Below, piece after piece: positions 1 through 12,500 of a stretch of 64,000 bases of DNA. The notes below the pieces were generated by a model, which was given only the letters and a program-made list of their open reading frames with translations, was not told the origin of the DNA and did not search any database. The stretch is from Chromobotia macracanthus (Eukaryota > Chordata > Actinopteri > Cypriniformes > Botiidae). The translations under genes and the position numbers were made by a program. Numbering within the stretch: position 1 is the first letter of the stretch; each line of letters begins with the position of its first letter. The DNA lies in the NCBI GenBank assembly GCA_036877525.1, contig JAZGTH010000068.1:5296001-5360000 (forward strand). Direction: 5' to 3'.

Positions 1-940
1 CAAAACGTATGAGTTTCTTATTTCTGTGGAATAGAAAAGGAGAAGTCTGGAGGACTATTATAACATAGTTATAAGTCTGGAGGACTATTATAACATAGTC
101 TATGTTTAGTTTAGGCATCATGTATTTTATTTTGAAGTTTAGTTTTGTAGTCTTTGTCCATGGTTATTGTAGTCTTTTAATTGTCTCCTGTAACCCTGTC
201 TAGTCTGCTGTGTATTTAAGGTCTCATGTTGCTCTTGTACTTTTCTCAGAACAATGGCAACACAAAGTTTTATGTGTCAAGTCATTGTTTGTGTTTATCT
301 CGTTTATTAACTTGCACTTGGGTTGATCAAAATGAACAGGGTTAATCAAATGAATTGCAGTTCATAATTTAACATGTTGCTTTATGAAATGTTTATTTGA
401 AACTGAGGCGGATTATGTTTAAGGATCATAACAGTATCAAGCTATCGTTCATTGCTTTCAGCAGCAGATGGCGCTGTTGATACAGTAAATGATGGCATGC
501 ATACCAGAAGATGGTGCTGCAGGCCAATGTATTGATGTGACTACTGTGACAGTTCCTGGAACAGCTGATGTTTATAATCATGTCACCCAAGAAAAATATT
601 GATTAAAAATACAGGAAGAGAAAAAAGAAACCAATTCTGTGAACTTTTCCTTTGAGCTGCAAGTTTAGCTTATATAAATCATAAATCAGCATTATATTGA
701 AAGAACAAAAGCCACAAAGGGAAACTGCATACTTTTGTCACATCAATGTGTTTTAACTTTTGCATATATAATGCATATAACTCTATAGTCTATATCTCTA
801 TGCCATCTTTAGGATCTTTGGCCTGTGTGAGAAATCATCCAAGCTTCTGAAGTGGAGGAAGCGAGATACTATAACTGCATTACAATATCCATTAAAAAGA
901 CAAACAGATGCTTTGGGAAATACAACACAGCAGACAGAAG
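1..940. other. Sequence downstream of notch1
   Basis: AT-rich, no coding sequence. Positions 43-69 are repeated at 73-99 (period 30). The stretch from about 100 to 310 has the base style of a decayed LTR/retroposon (T-rich, TTTAAG TATA-like at about 215), but I cannot name a family. Confidence 0.4.
43..99. repeat. Two-copy 30-base tandem repeat
   Basis: The string aagtctggaggactattata and its continuation occur twice, 30 bases apart, without differences in the shared 27 bases. Confidence 0.9.
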
Positions 941-949
941 TCTTAATAC

Positions 950-2250
950 ACTTGGTATATTTTATTATTCAAAGAAATATTTACAGACAGGTGAACGACA
1001 GAAAAATCTGTGTGTGAACGACACATTGGCAGACTGGTAACATTTACAGATTCAGTGCTGTTCATAGTTCTTAAAAGCAATACATTTAGAAGTACTGATG
1101 GCTTTAAGAGAATAATATATGACACCACCTTCCCTTTATAGTGACTGATTTTGTGGCAAACTATTGGTCAATAAACAGTGAGTCATAAATCATCTAATTA
1201 TGTTATTTTATATGCTGTATCTTCTAATCATTTGTTGCATACATCTCTTATATTTGTCTCTACCCCAGTGATACTGAGAGAAAAATACATGTTCTGCATA
1301 TGAGAGGAAAAAGTAACTATGTAGCATTAAAATATTTTAAATTTCCATGGCACACATAAGATTTCTGAAACAAAATCCTGTTTACATGACAAACTTGTAC
1401 AGTATATCTATTTACATTAGCCATAAGCTCAAACAAAGATACAAAACTGGAAGTACAGTAAAGAATAAAGTTCAATTTGAAACACACTTTTGGTCACATG
1501 ACCAGTTCTACAAAACTGGAGGAAATATACAGACCTACAAATACAGCGCTTGATGTCGCACCTGTTTCACACAAGTCAACTTCAAGTATATCTGTAAGTA
1601 GCTCAGATCCTCACTCACCTCCACACTCAGAGTGGACATTAACAAATCTGCTTTAGCAGGTATTTAACACACCAGAGAGAAGAAATCACTATACAAATGT
1701 TCAACTGTAACACCACTACTTCAGACCAAAACAGAATGAGAACATAACCAGACCAAACCAGAAATAATGAGAACATTGTTTATCAACGGGAAACAATCAT
1801 GTTTTCTACTAAAAGTGACTTGTTTCAGAAACAAAATCCTAATGAAGCTTCATAACACTGAAGTTTGTTGTAAAAATGCTCTTTAAAATGCCCATACAAT
1901 AGCTTTGTTTTTACAAATACATGCAGTATTAGGTGTAAAAAAATAAAAATGATGGCCAACCATCAACTGAAATAAAAAAGAGGCAAATTTTAAGACTAAT
2001 AAATACCCAGTGTCTACATCTGAGCAATATTCAATTATATATTGCTGACAAAAGCATTACATTTTAAAAACGTAACTTCATTATTATTAAGATAATTTCT
2101 TTCGCCAAAATAAAAAACTGGTGAAAATGTATAAATATTAAAACGTCAATAAATAAAAAAATATGGTTAGTATTACAGGCATATAAAAGACCCTTCAGTA
2201 AGTAGACTTATGGTGCGGTTTAAACAGCAACAAAAAGATCTATTTGAGAT
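950..2250 (-). other. notch1b: notch1 3' untranslated region (probable)
   Basis: AT-rich sequence after the stop codon. Reading leftwards, the first AATAAA on the minus strand is at 966-961, giving a 3' UTR of about 1.3 kb, a size usual for Notch1. On the minus strand it contains AT-rich and ATTTATT-type stretches near 2,140-2,160 that could act as instability elements (inference). Further AATAAA at 302-307 and 126-131 could give longer forms. Confidence 0.6.
961..966 (-). terminator. Candidate poly(A) signal of notch1
   Basis: Minus-strand AATAAA, followed about 25-50 bases downstream by a GT-rich stretch (TGCTGTGTTGT on the minus strand, about 917-937), as expected for a cleavage/polyadenylation site. 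It is the first canonical hexamer after the stop codon. Confidence 0.55.
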
Positions 2251-3585
2251 CTATTTGAACTGCTCGGGTATGTGTCCAATTTGCGACTGCATGCTGGTGG
2301 GAGGGCTCGAAATCCCCTCCGACCAGTCCGACATATTGGAATGGGGCGAGGAGCTGGACCACTGGTCAGGTGAACCTGGAGAGGGAGTGAGGAAAGGGTG
2401 ATCAGGCACTTGGAGTTGGTGGCTGGGGGTGTTGCCATCCATGGTGGCAGAGTAACTGTGCTGTGAGGGCGGTGTCAGGAACTGTGTGCCAGCCATGCTG
2501 GGACCCAGAGACGTCGGGTTCAGCAGCTGGGTCTCCTGGGGGATTATCGTGTGGATAGCCATGCTGTTCCCCACGCTCTGCTGGAGATCTGTTCCACCCA
2601 GCTCACTACTGATGAAGTTCTGACTCACGCTTCTGGGAGGATTTGCGCTTTGGTGCTGCAGCTGGACGCTGGGCTGCTGCTGTCTCTGTTGCATGTTCTG
2701 CTGCATCTGCTGCGACTGCCTTAAATGCGGCTGCGTAGTGAGGTGCGTGTTCTGCAGGCCTTGGTAGTTCATCATCTGAGACAGGGAGGCGGCAGGATGG
2801 CTGTTGTGAAGAGATGTCATGAGGCCCAGCTGGCTGGATTGGTGAAGGTTGTTCTGACCTGATGGGTTCCTCATGCCTCCAAACTGATTGGGCTGACCCA
2901 TGCTGCTGTGCATATGACTGAGCCACTCGCACTGGCCGTTCATACCAGATGATCCATTAGAATCAGCCACCGGCAGGTGGGTAAGACGTGGGGTTAAGGG
3001 GTCAAACTGCAGGTGGGCAAGATCCTGCTTGTTGCCCATACCCAGGTGGTTAACGCCCAGGTGGGCATCTGAGATTCCCTGCAAATGACTGAGTGACATG
3101 GAGGGTGATTGCTGAAAGGGTGATGTCATCAGGGGTGGGGAGGCAACGTCAGAAATGTACCCGTGGGGTGACTCCAGGGAATCCACTGGTGAGAGCACGG
3201 CCGAGCTGTCTAACAAGTTTCCCTTGCCATCCTGCGCCTTCTTCTTCTTGGCCTTCATGCCATCCTTGCACCCGATACCTTTCACACTCGGCTTTCTGGG
3301 TTTTTTGCTCTGGATAGAGGGTTTCATGCCACCCATGAAGGTGTTGGGGGAGCAGAGAGGTGGAGAGAGGGTGGTGCAGAGGGGACCACTCTGCATGGGT
3401 GGGCTGCGGACCAGGTTGTACTCATCGATGAGTCGCACAATGTCATGGTGCATTCTTTCCTGGGCGATGTCCCGCGGGAGGCGGTCCATGTGGTCGGTGA
3501 TCTCTCGGTTTGCGAAATGCTCCAGCAGAACTTTAGCCGTCTCGTAGCTTCCCTCCCTCGCTGCCAAAAATAGAGGCGTCTCCTC
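2251..3585 (-). CDS. notch1b: notch1 exon 34: last ankyrin repeat, TAD and PEST degron
   Basis: 1,335 bases including TAG at 2,251-2,253; 444 residues. In order: last ankyrin repeat (EETPLFLAAREGSYETAKVL), conserved MHHDIVRLIDEYNLVRSP, a basic stretch (KAKKKKAQDGKGN), LSPVDSLESPHGY, the Gln/Met-rich transactivation region, then the PEST tail (FLTPSP degron, WSSSSP, ending HIPEQFK). The degron carries Gly (codon 2,374-2,376) where human has Glu at +4 from the phospho-Thr. The acceptor is GTTCAG. Confidence 0.98.
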   Translation of the reverse strand, partial: EETPLFLAAREGSYETAKVLLEHFANREITDHMDRLPRDIAQERMHHDIVRLIDEYNLVRSPPMQSGPLCTTLSPPLCSPNTFMGGMKPSIQSKKPRKPSVKGIGCKDGMKAKKKKAQDGKGNLLDSSAVLSPVDSLESPHGYISDVASPPLMTSPFQQSPSMSLSHLQGISDAHLGVNHLGMGNKQDLAHLQFDPLTPRLTHLPVADSNGSSGMNGQCEWLSHMHSSMGQPNQFGGMRNPSGQNNLHQSSQLGLMTSLHNSHPAASLSQMMNYQGLQNTHLTTQPHLRQSQQMQQNMQQRQQQPSVQLQHQSANPPRSVSQNFISSELGGTDLQQSVGNSMAIHTIIPQETQLLNPTSLGPSMAGTQFLTPPSQHSYSATMDGNTPSHQLQVPDHPFLTPSPGSPDQWSSSSPHSNMSDWSEGISSPPTSMQSQIGHIPEQFK

Positions 3586-6500
3586 CTGAACATGGAAAAA
3601 TGAAAACAAAATTCATTTGTGACGTGAGTTGTGGAATAATAAAATACAGCACGCTTTGTGATATGCAGTCAAGTGCTCTTCACCTTATTGTTCTGCATGT
3701 CTTTATTTGCGCCGTTCTTCAGCAGCACCACGGCTGCATCCACGTTATTCACAGCAGCTGCCCAGTGCAGAGCAGACTTACCTGCAGCACAAACACAAAA
3801 CACACATTATAATACATGCGACACTCAGACAAGCATCGGTCAACCAAAAGCTATTGATTTCACTGCACTATACAGAACTGGTGTGTTCTGTAGTGTGGAC
3901 ACATCTACTCATCGTTACTCCAGTCTAAATACATGTTAAACTCTTATATTTTAGCTTCTTTCAAGTCATTTTCTAAACCAGCTTTGAGTTGCATGCTGGG
4001 ATGCCTTTTAAAATGACTTTAAATAGTTTCCTTCATGATCTGATCCAACTCACCCATTAACAAAAAATAATATTAAATGTTAGTTTGTAAGCATAATTAA
4101 CCTACAAAACTCATTTCAAGCATTTAAAGGTGCAGTGAGAAATTTCTGAGAAACAGACAATTTTGTGAATATTTCCCAGATGTCGGTTTTTGTGTGTGTT
4201 AAATAGAAAAGCATTTGCACATAGTCCTGTCTGTGTAAAACAGAGAAAAACAAAGTGGATCGGACTGATCACCACAACACAATAACACTCTTGTAGCCAA
4301 TCACCAATACGGGGAGTATGTACCAGCTGTTAGTCCTTGCTTGTGTTGCACATCATGTTCATTATGTTGAGGGTGGAGCAATGAAGGGGGTGTAAATACT
4401 TGGGTGTTGGTTTCAATATCAACCGTGTTTCTTAGAAATCACATACTGCGCCTTTAAGTCCTGACCTTGAAAAGTTTTAAAGGTTATGACAAATGTGTTG
4501 GCATACCAAAATCATCAATAGCGTTGACATCAGCGTGGCAGTTAATGAGCTCCTCCACCATCCCCTCGACCGCCAGTCTCGCAGCCAGTATCAGAGGCGT
4601 GGTGCCGTCGTGCATGCGGGCGTCTAGATCCGTGGCCCGGTTCCGTATCAAAATCTGCAGAGCAATTAAACACTTAATTATTGTCAAACAAATACTATAT
4701 TGGATCATTTATTAATGAAAATATGCAACATTATTTCTTTTTTATATTACTCTGTATTTAATTACACAATACTGCAGCTCACACACCTGGAAAACTCCCT
4801 GCGCGTCTGCAGCCACTGCGGCATGCAACGGAGTCCGTCCCATGTTGTCCTGGATGTTGGCGTCCGCGCTGGCCTCCAGAAGTCTTTTGGCAGCGTCTGA
4901 GCGGGCGTATCGGGCCGCCAGGTGCAGGGCGGTCTCACCTGTGCGGTCTGTCTGGTTGTGAAGATTGGCACCTTGGTAGATGAAGTCATTAATGACATTG
5001 GCTGAAGCATCTTCTTCTTCCTCACTGTTTCCTGTTTCAAGACCTCCTCCACTGCAGGAGGCGATCATGAGAGGAGTAAAGCCATCTGAGGAGGGAGAAG
5101 AGAATCAGAGATCTTTAATATCTCATATGTTATTTCTACACAGCAGTGACATTAAATGGAAGGTAAATGGAGACATTTGCCCATTTGCTAATAACCTTGT
5201 GTGTGTCTACTTCATGGTATCAGGACCAATGATATGAACTGTACAATCCACATTAATTTTAATTTCTTAATAATCATACTACCTCATACTACAATTTTCT
5301 AATTTGTTTTCATTTTTATTTCTTCTAAAGGATGCAGGAGAAAAATCTGAGACACTTAAAACGAGACACCTACATATAACTAAGAAAAAGCAATGCATTT
5401 CTCTGAAAGAGGCTAGTCTGAGGGCAAACTGATAAGAAATATTTTCCCAAAGTGACAGATCAAAGTAACAAACACCAAAGAAACAAACAAATCGAAGTTG
5501 GATTTGACGCGCTGCCTTTCTGAATCACCCCAGATCACTTCCATAACGGATTGTAATCAAACATGCCGGTTTGGTAAAGCTCAGGGAAGCAGCCAGGCTT
5601 TGAAATCTCAATCGCTGGTAAAACTGAGTATTATCATCTCTGAGGACCTGCTTTCTGTGCTGACTTCAACAGGGGCTTCTCAGCTTCAAACGAAGAGCTA
5701 TTCCCAGATCAGGCCTTATTTGATCGATTTAAAAACATCAATCCACACAGAGAGGAGAAAAAGATTGCAAAAGATTGATGCCTTTGACCGTCTTTCAGTG
5801 TTGCCCGGGTATATTCTAAAAAAACTGTATATCTCATACAGTATTTAAATTAACAAATTAACAAAATGCAAACACAACATGACTTCTTAAAAAGGAGTTC
5901 AGAATGTGCTCAATCCCGGGGTTTCTAGCTCTCAGTCAGAGTCTTGGAAGTGGATTCCTGTCCCCTCGGGGCCCTGAGCATTAACTCCTACTTAAAGCCC
6001 CATTCAGTTCCTCAACCCAGAACTCAGTGCAAACGCACACACACACGCAAACCAAGTGACAGGTGTAGTGTACGGACAATGAATGCCTACTGCACTGGCT
6101 CAAAAACAAAGTTCTCAAAACAAATCACAATCAATATGACCAATATGACACGTATTTTTACTGCCTTAAAAATCTTTAAAATAAATACATGAATATAACA
6201 AATTTCAATTTTTCAGTCAAAGATCTAATTACATCTATATATAATGTATCTAGAACATTATGCAAGAGGTATAATCCATTTTTTCAGCCTGCCTAATGAG
6301 GCTACAATTAAATACATAAAATAATAAATACAATACAAATATTTAAACAATTAAAATAAACTACGAAACAAAGTACTGCATTTAAAATATAATTTGTTTA
6401 AAATTACATAAATTTTTTTTACCCAATTTTTAATTTTTAAAATGTATGGAGATTTATATAAATCATATATTGATGGCCAACCTGGTCCCCGGACATTGAC

Positions 6501-9500
6501 ATCCATGCAGTCGCTCTCAATCTCGCCCTGAGGGGGTGTGGGAGCGATGGAGGGGATGCGCAGATCAGCTGCGTCCAGGTGCTGCTGCGTCCACTGCCTG
6601 TGGTCTGGCTGATCATCTAATTCCAGCATCGCCTGCACCTCAGACTAACAGAGAAGAACGACACACATCTCACACTGCTGACTCTCCATCATATCAGTCA
6701 AGAGCTTATGAATGAAATGAAATATTATCAAACAATTTAACATATACAGTTATTTGTTAAATATGAAAAAAGAATTGCTCTGCTCACCCTGAAGCGTTTG
6801 GTGTCTGATGGTTCCTCTCCCCACTCATTCAAGTTGTCATCCATCAATGAAATGTCTGAAGAGTTTTTGAGTGGCCTGAAAAATCCCAGAAAAATGTCCC
6901 ATTAGGCAAGCAATACCTTCTTTTAACATTTTACTGCATCTCAGCTAAACTGAATCTTAATACTTGTGAACCAAATCCAAAAGCTGCCATTGATTAATCT
7001 GGCTTTCCTTTCATAAAAAAATTAAACTCAAACAATTACATCATTAGTGCCAAGCTTTCCTTCTTTTCACTCAGAAAAATCCTGCTTTTCCCCTTTGCCC
7101 GAACTATTTTGAGATCTTCAAAGGTGACATGGCGTACTGACCTCAGCCCGACAGAGTCTTCGCCGACCGGCTCTCTTCTCTTCTTTTTGCCCGGCTCACT
7201 GGTCTTGAAACCTTCCGGAAACCAGAGTTGACCATGTTCACGTCGACGCTTGCGAGAGGCGACCATTCCAACGGCGACAAAGGCCAACAGCGCCAGTCCT
7301 GCCAGAACCACATAGACCGGATAAAGCTCTACAGGCGGCTCCTCAATCCTGCCTGTAACAGGAAGAAGGGTTGACATGTCAGACCCACAAGACTGCAGGA
7401 CAGGGATACAAGTCCGGTTCCTCGTGCAAAGACGAGGAGCAAATCACTCATGCCGTCCTGGAGATGGGCGGACAAACTGTACACGTGTTTGAGGTAATCA
7501 GAATTGCTAACCGCTCCTCATCAAAAAGAATGAGCTGGCAAATAAGAAAAGGAGGAGGAAAGAAAAAGGGAACAGATAGAACACCTCCTCTCCCCTTTCT
7601 CAGCCCGGGGTACCAGGAGACAACTTTACCACTTCTTCTTTAAGGGAAAAAAAGGGAGGGATTAATGAACTTCAAATTACTGCGCACACTTTAAGCTGTA
7701 AAGACGAAGGATTTATTAGGATTTTCAAGATAACAAAGACTCCCAACTTCTAGCACACTCCCGATCAATTTTTCTCCTCCATGTTTTTCTCAGTGCTCTC
7801 ACCACTAACGATTTTGAAATGATAAACTCTGCTCACCTAAACCCTTGGAGATACATTAAGTCCTGGTACGTTCAACAAGGTTAAGGCTACGCCAACTCCC
7901 ATCATTTCATTTGAAGTATAAGCTACTGTATATGCACATTTGGATGTACAAGAGAGCTTGTTGGGACGAGTGAGTTTGATATGATTTGCATCAATTAACT
8001 ATTTTGGTGCCTGAAGCCAGTGGATTTGGCCCCAGACTACAACATTGATTGTTTAGCCTGTTTGATGCACATTAGGTTCATTGTTATATATAAGTAACAC
8101 AAACTTCAAAGCGATCCTTGTAATCTGCTCTATGAGGCGGCACTCAGAGTGTGAGGTTAACGGTTTAGGGGTTTGGTGGGGAATGCTGTTGGAATATGTC
8201 AAGTAAGACAGGCGCCCTGGTCTCAGCTGAGGGCATCATGGGAAGGCACATGGCACGCGACAGCGCTCATGCCTACAGCAGGGTGCGTGTGCATGTTAAA
8301 CACTCACTTGTGACGGTCTCAATGTAGTAAGGAACATTCAGGTTGCCACTGGAAGCCAAAGCTCCGAGGAAAGCTGCCACATCGTTGGTGCTCTGGAAAC
8401 ACTCAGAGGTCTGCTGGTAACACTGACGGTTGTCGATCTCCAGGTACACCACAGAGCTAATGGAATCAAAACAATGTTGAAATGCAACAATATTTATAAA
8501 GATATCTGCTCTGATGTCCTTCTCCAGCACTGACACCTTTACAACATAAGGCCTGTTTCGCACTTCCTGCAACTGTGGGGTGAGCAGCATGTGTTCAGTT
8601 TGGCACCAGTATTAACAGGTTCCAGTTTTCACACTGCACCTGTGAGCCACGTCACAGAAGTGTCACAGAAGTTTTGACACAGAGTCTATTTGTGCCACAC
8701 GTCACATGCAGAAAACGGGTTCCAAAGTACCAAAAACCTACTTATCAATGTGAACTTTTGCAAAACAGAGTTTTATGAAGCAACATGGAATACTGGAGAA
8801 AATATTCTCCATTGTTTGGAAAAGATTATGAGATTTAAGATTTTATTGCTATACTTTGGGGTTTTGTTACAAATAATTAATTAAATGGAAATGTGGCCCG
8901 TCCTTGTGTGAATTACAATTGATGATTTGTTACAATTCTTATTAGCCTCTTAATAGTTGGAGCATGTTTGCGTGGCTGATTGTAATCCTGTAATTTTACT
9001 GTAAGTTTTTTTTTTTAAGATTGCTTGTGTGAAATGCACATTTGACCCTTGATTTGAGGGTTTTATGACCGTTAATCACGGAAATATAAAAGCTAGTAAT
9101 CCAAAACTCTCTGTATTCTCCATATGGAGCAGCTGTTTTACTGAAAGCTCAACACAAGTCTGCTGTTTTAGTTACAGTCACGGGCCACAGGCGCAGGGTG
9201 TGTGAACCGTACGGGTGATTTTTATTCTCAAACACACAAGCATATTCTGACATTCTTACCCTTTGATTTGCATGTTGTCCAGCTCTCTGCGCTTTCTTCC
9301 TCCTTCCACCACTATATTGTAAATGCTACTCTTCACTGAGCTCAAGACGATACTGGAACCGTCGTCCCAGTTGTCCAGAGATCGCTTGATGTTGTGCTTC
9401 TTCAGTTCCTGCTCATTACCATAATATGGGTAAATCATAAACTCTCCATTGCCGTCTCGACGGAAAGCGACATTGGTGTGGATAACCCGGCTGAGCTCCC

Positions 9501-12500
9501 GCAGAAACCCGAAGGAATTGTTCTGGAGCTGGTCTGGCATAATGTGGACCACCAGAACCAGGACACCAACAGCTAACTTCTCAGGTATGTTCTGGTTACA
9601 GTCCAGCCCGTCCCACCCACACTCTGCGTTATTGCAGCCCTGGTCACAGTGGCCATCTGCGTAGTGATCTTTACAGTACTGGTCATACAGCGGACTGTAG
9701 GAGGAGAGAACAAGAAAGCTAGGTGATTAGACATGACATTCATGCTAAAATTAAGATGACGTCTGATGCTAGATGTTTTACATGGTTTCTTGTAGGTTCA
9801 AGATGGTCACCATACACTGATTTTACCTGGTTTCCAGCAGGAATAGGGTTAAACAAACTTACATTTTGAATCGTAACAAGCAGAAATGTGACAATTAGTC
9901 TGAAGTGTAAAGAGATACTGAGTTGTCTGTATTTACTGTAATAGTTTAATGCACTAGTACAGAAGAGCATGTGAACCACCTTCAATAGGAGGTTACAGAT
10001 GACTGGTCACTCCCTCTTATTTTAAGAGCTAAGAGAAAGATCTAAGAAACAACCAAGTTTCCAAACATTTTAGTCATTGATCAAACCCATGGCACTACAG
10101 CAGGTTGGTAAGGATGCTGATAAAGGCAGTTTACACTTTTCAGAGAAATGAATTTACACGGTTCATTTATGGTCTCTGGAGAAAATCTATATTATCTACA
10201 ACGCTACTTTTAACTTGGACTTTACCCTGAAACATAATAAAATTGCTCTTGATGGTTCTCAGATCTAAAGTTTCACTCACTTGCACTGGCCTTCCAGTGT
10301 CTGGCAGTCAAACCCATCGTAGAGGCATCCAGCGTTGTGGCACTGCTCGTCACACTTCCCATTATTAAAATAAACCCAACATTGCAGCGCTGCTGAGCAG
10401 TTCTGCCATGGATCCCTGTAGTTCAGTGAGCAGTCCCCTCCATCCCAATCACAGGCGTAATTATTGCAGCTACTGTCGCAAATCTTATTGCCCTTTTTGT
10501 TCTGGCACTCAGCTATCTCACAGCTGACTGTCACCTTCGGAGCGGGTGTGATGTCAACCCCGGTGCCACCCGGAAAGCTATAGTCCAAGATGTGGCAGAA
10601 GAGGCCGTTGAAGCCAGAGGGGCACATGCACTGGTAGTACGGGGCCTCAGAGATATACTCGCATGTGCCTCCATTGTAGCAAGGGTTGCTAGTACAGTGA
10701 CCCTCTGAGGGGTACTGGCACTCGGGGCCGGTGAAGGTGGGAGTACACAAGCATTTAGGGCTCTTTTGACCTGACACACAAGTACCACCATTTTTGCAAC
10801 GGAGGCTCCCACAGGCATGTGCATCATACTCGCATGTCGAGCCTGTAAAACCCTAAATGAGACATTAAACAATTATATTACAGATACATGTAGAGCATAC
10901 ACAATGTGTTCAGAGTATGACTTATTATATAACTGAAAATAACTGATTATATTAGACTGATATAATATACTAATCTGGGACCTCAAGACTTGTCAGAGGA
11001 AAGAAAAATCACAAGTTAATATCACAAATGTTTCTTCTACACAGCTAGTGTGCTAAATGAAGTCTCTTGTAGAAGTCTTTTTGCTTTTCCTGATATTTAG
11101 AAGTGATTAGTAATTGTGTCATTTGTGTTTTGTATTTTTCCAAAGTAAATTTGGAAAAAACATCTTTAGACTTGATTTAACATAACAGCAACTTCATAGT
11201 TCACTCAAAAACGAAACTATGCTCTTATAACCCCATCAATTAAGATCTGTCAATCAGATGGAGCTGGAGAATGTGAAGCCAAAGTATCACACTAACCGGT
11301 GGACATTTGCAGATGAAGCCATGAGGAGTGTTACTGGCCACAGCGCAGGTGCCTCCGTTACGACAGGGTTTCCCCTTACACCCATCAAACACTTTATCAC
11401 AGCGCTGACCTGCAGGAAACACAAACAAGCTTATGTCAGCCTGCACCAATAACAGACACACAGAAAACTGGTGCGTACACACAGCAGCCCATGCTGTACC
11501 TGTGTATCCGGTACGACACTCGCACCGGTAGTTGTTCGTGAGCTGGATGCAGCTGTGTGTGCCCCGGGGGTCACAAGGGTTGGACAAACATTCATTGACG
11601 TCACCCTCACAGCGCTCACCCACGTATCCCGGCGGGCAGATGCAGTGGTACCCACCCACGCGGTCCACACAGCGGCCGTGATTGAAACACTTGGGCTCCT
11701 GGGTAATGGGGTCAGTGAAGGGCGTGCAGTCATCGATGTTGATCTCACAGTGAACACCTGAGACAGGACACAAGTGCGTTAATCAAAACTCATCTGAAAC
11801 CAAAAACAGCTTAAACTGGCCTAAGTTAGTTTGCTGGTGTTAGAACCACAAAAATAGCTGCACACAGGACAGTCCATTCAAAATACTGAAAAAAAATAGT
11901 TTGAAGTTTGCATGTTATTAAGCTAATGAACTGGCAATAAAATACTGGGTTAAATAAAACTACTAGTTAAATAGTCCATTTTAATTTGACTGATGTTGAT
12001 TAATTAGCTTTATTTAATACTTCTTTAGTATGAAATAAAATATATTTACAACCAGCATGGCTCTCATCTTACCAACATCAGCGCAAGGGTGGCAAATTTT
12101 ACATACAATTCTGATTTTGGCCAAAAGGATGTAACTGTTTAAACCAATGATAACCTTCTGGAACCATCTTAATGTCAGATATGCTGCTACGATGCCTTAA
12201 AATACTGTCACAATCCAAACACATTTTGGAACAGAGTTGAGAATCATTATGTTACTCTAATTATTATGAATAACAATGCACTGGTTCTTTTTTCTTATTG
12301 CCATTTTGTAAAATAAAAGTCCATCTATATGATGTAATTAAGTCTCTTTCTTAACATGAATGACAGAATCAATCAGAAAGAACGTGTCTAAGCCTGCAGA
12401 AAACATTAACAGTCCTAATTAGAAAACAGTCCTAATTAACCAGCACTCAGAAAGAAGGCAAATGAGGGAAGGAAGTGATAGCTGACCTTGTGTTCCCCGC

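Noticed and set aside
3155..3547. 130-codon plus-strand open frame
   Set aside because: Exact shadow of the Notch1 C-terminal coding exon.
5498..5848. 116-codon plus-strand open frame in notch1 intron 30
   Set aside because: No domain or splice context; chance frame.
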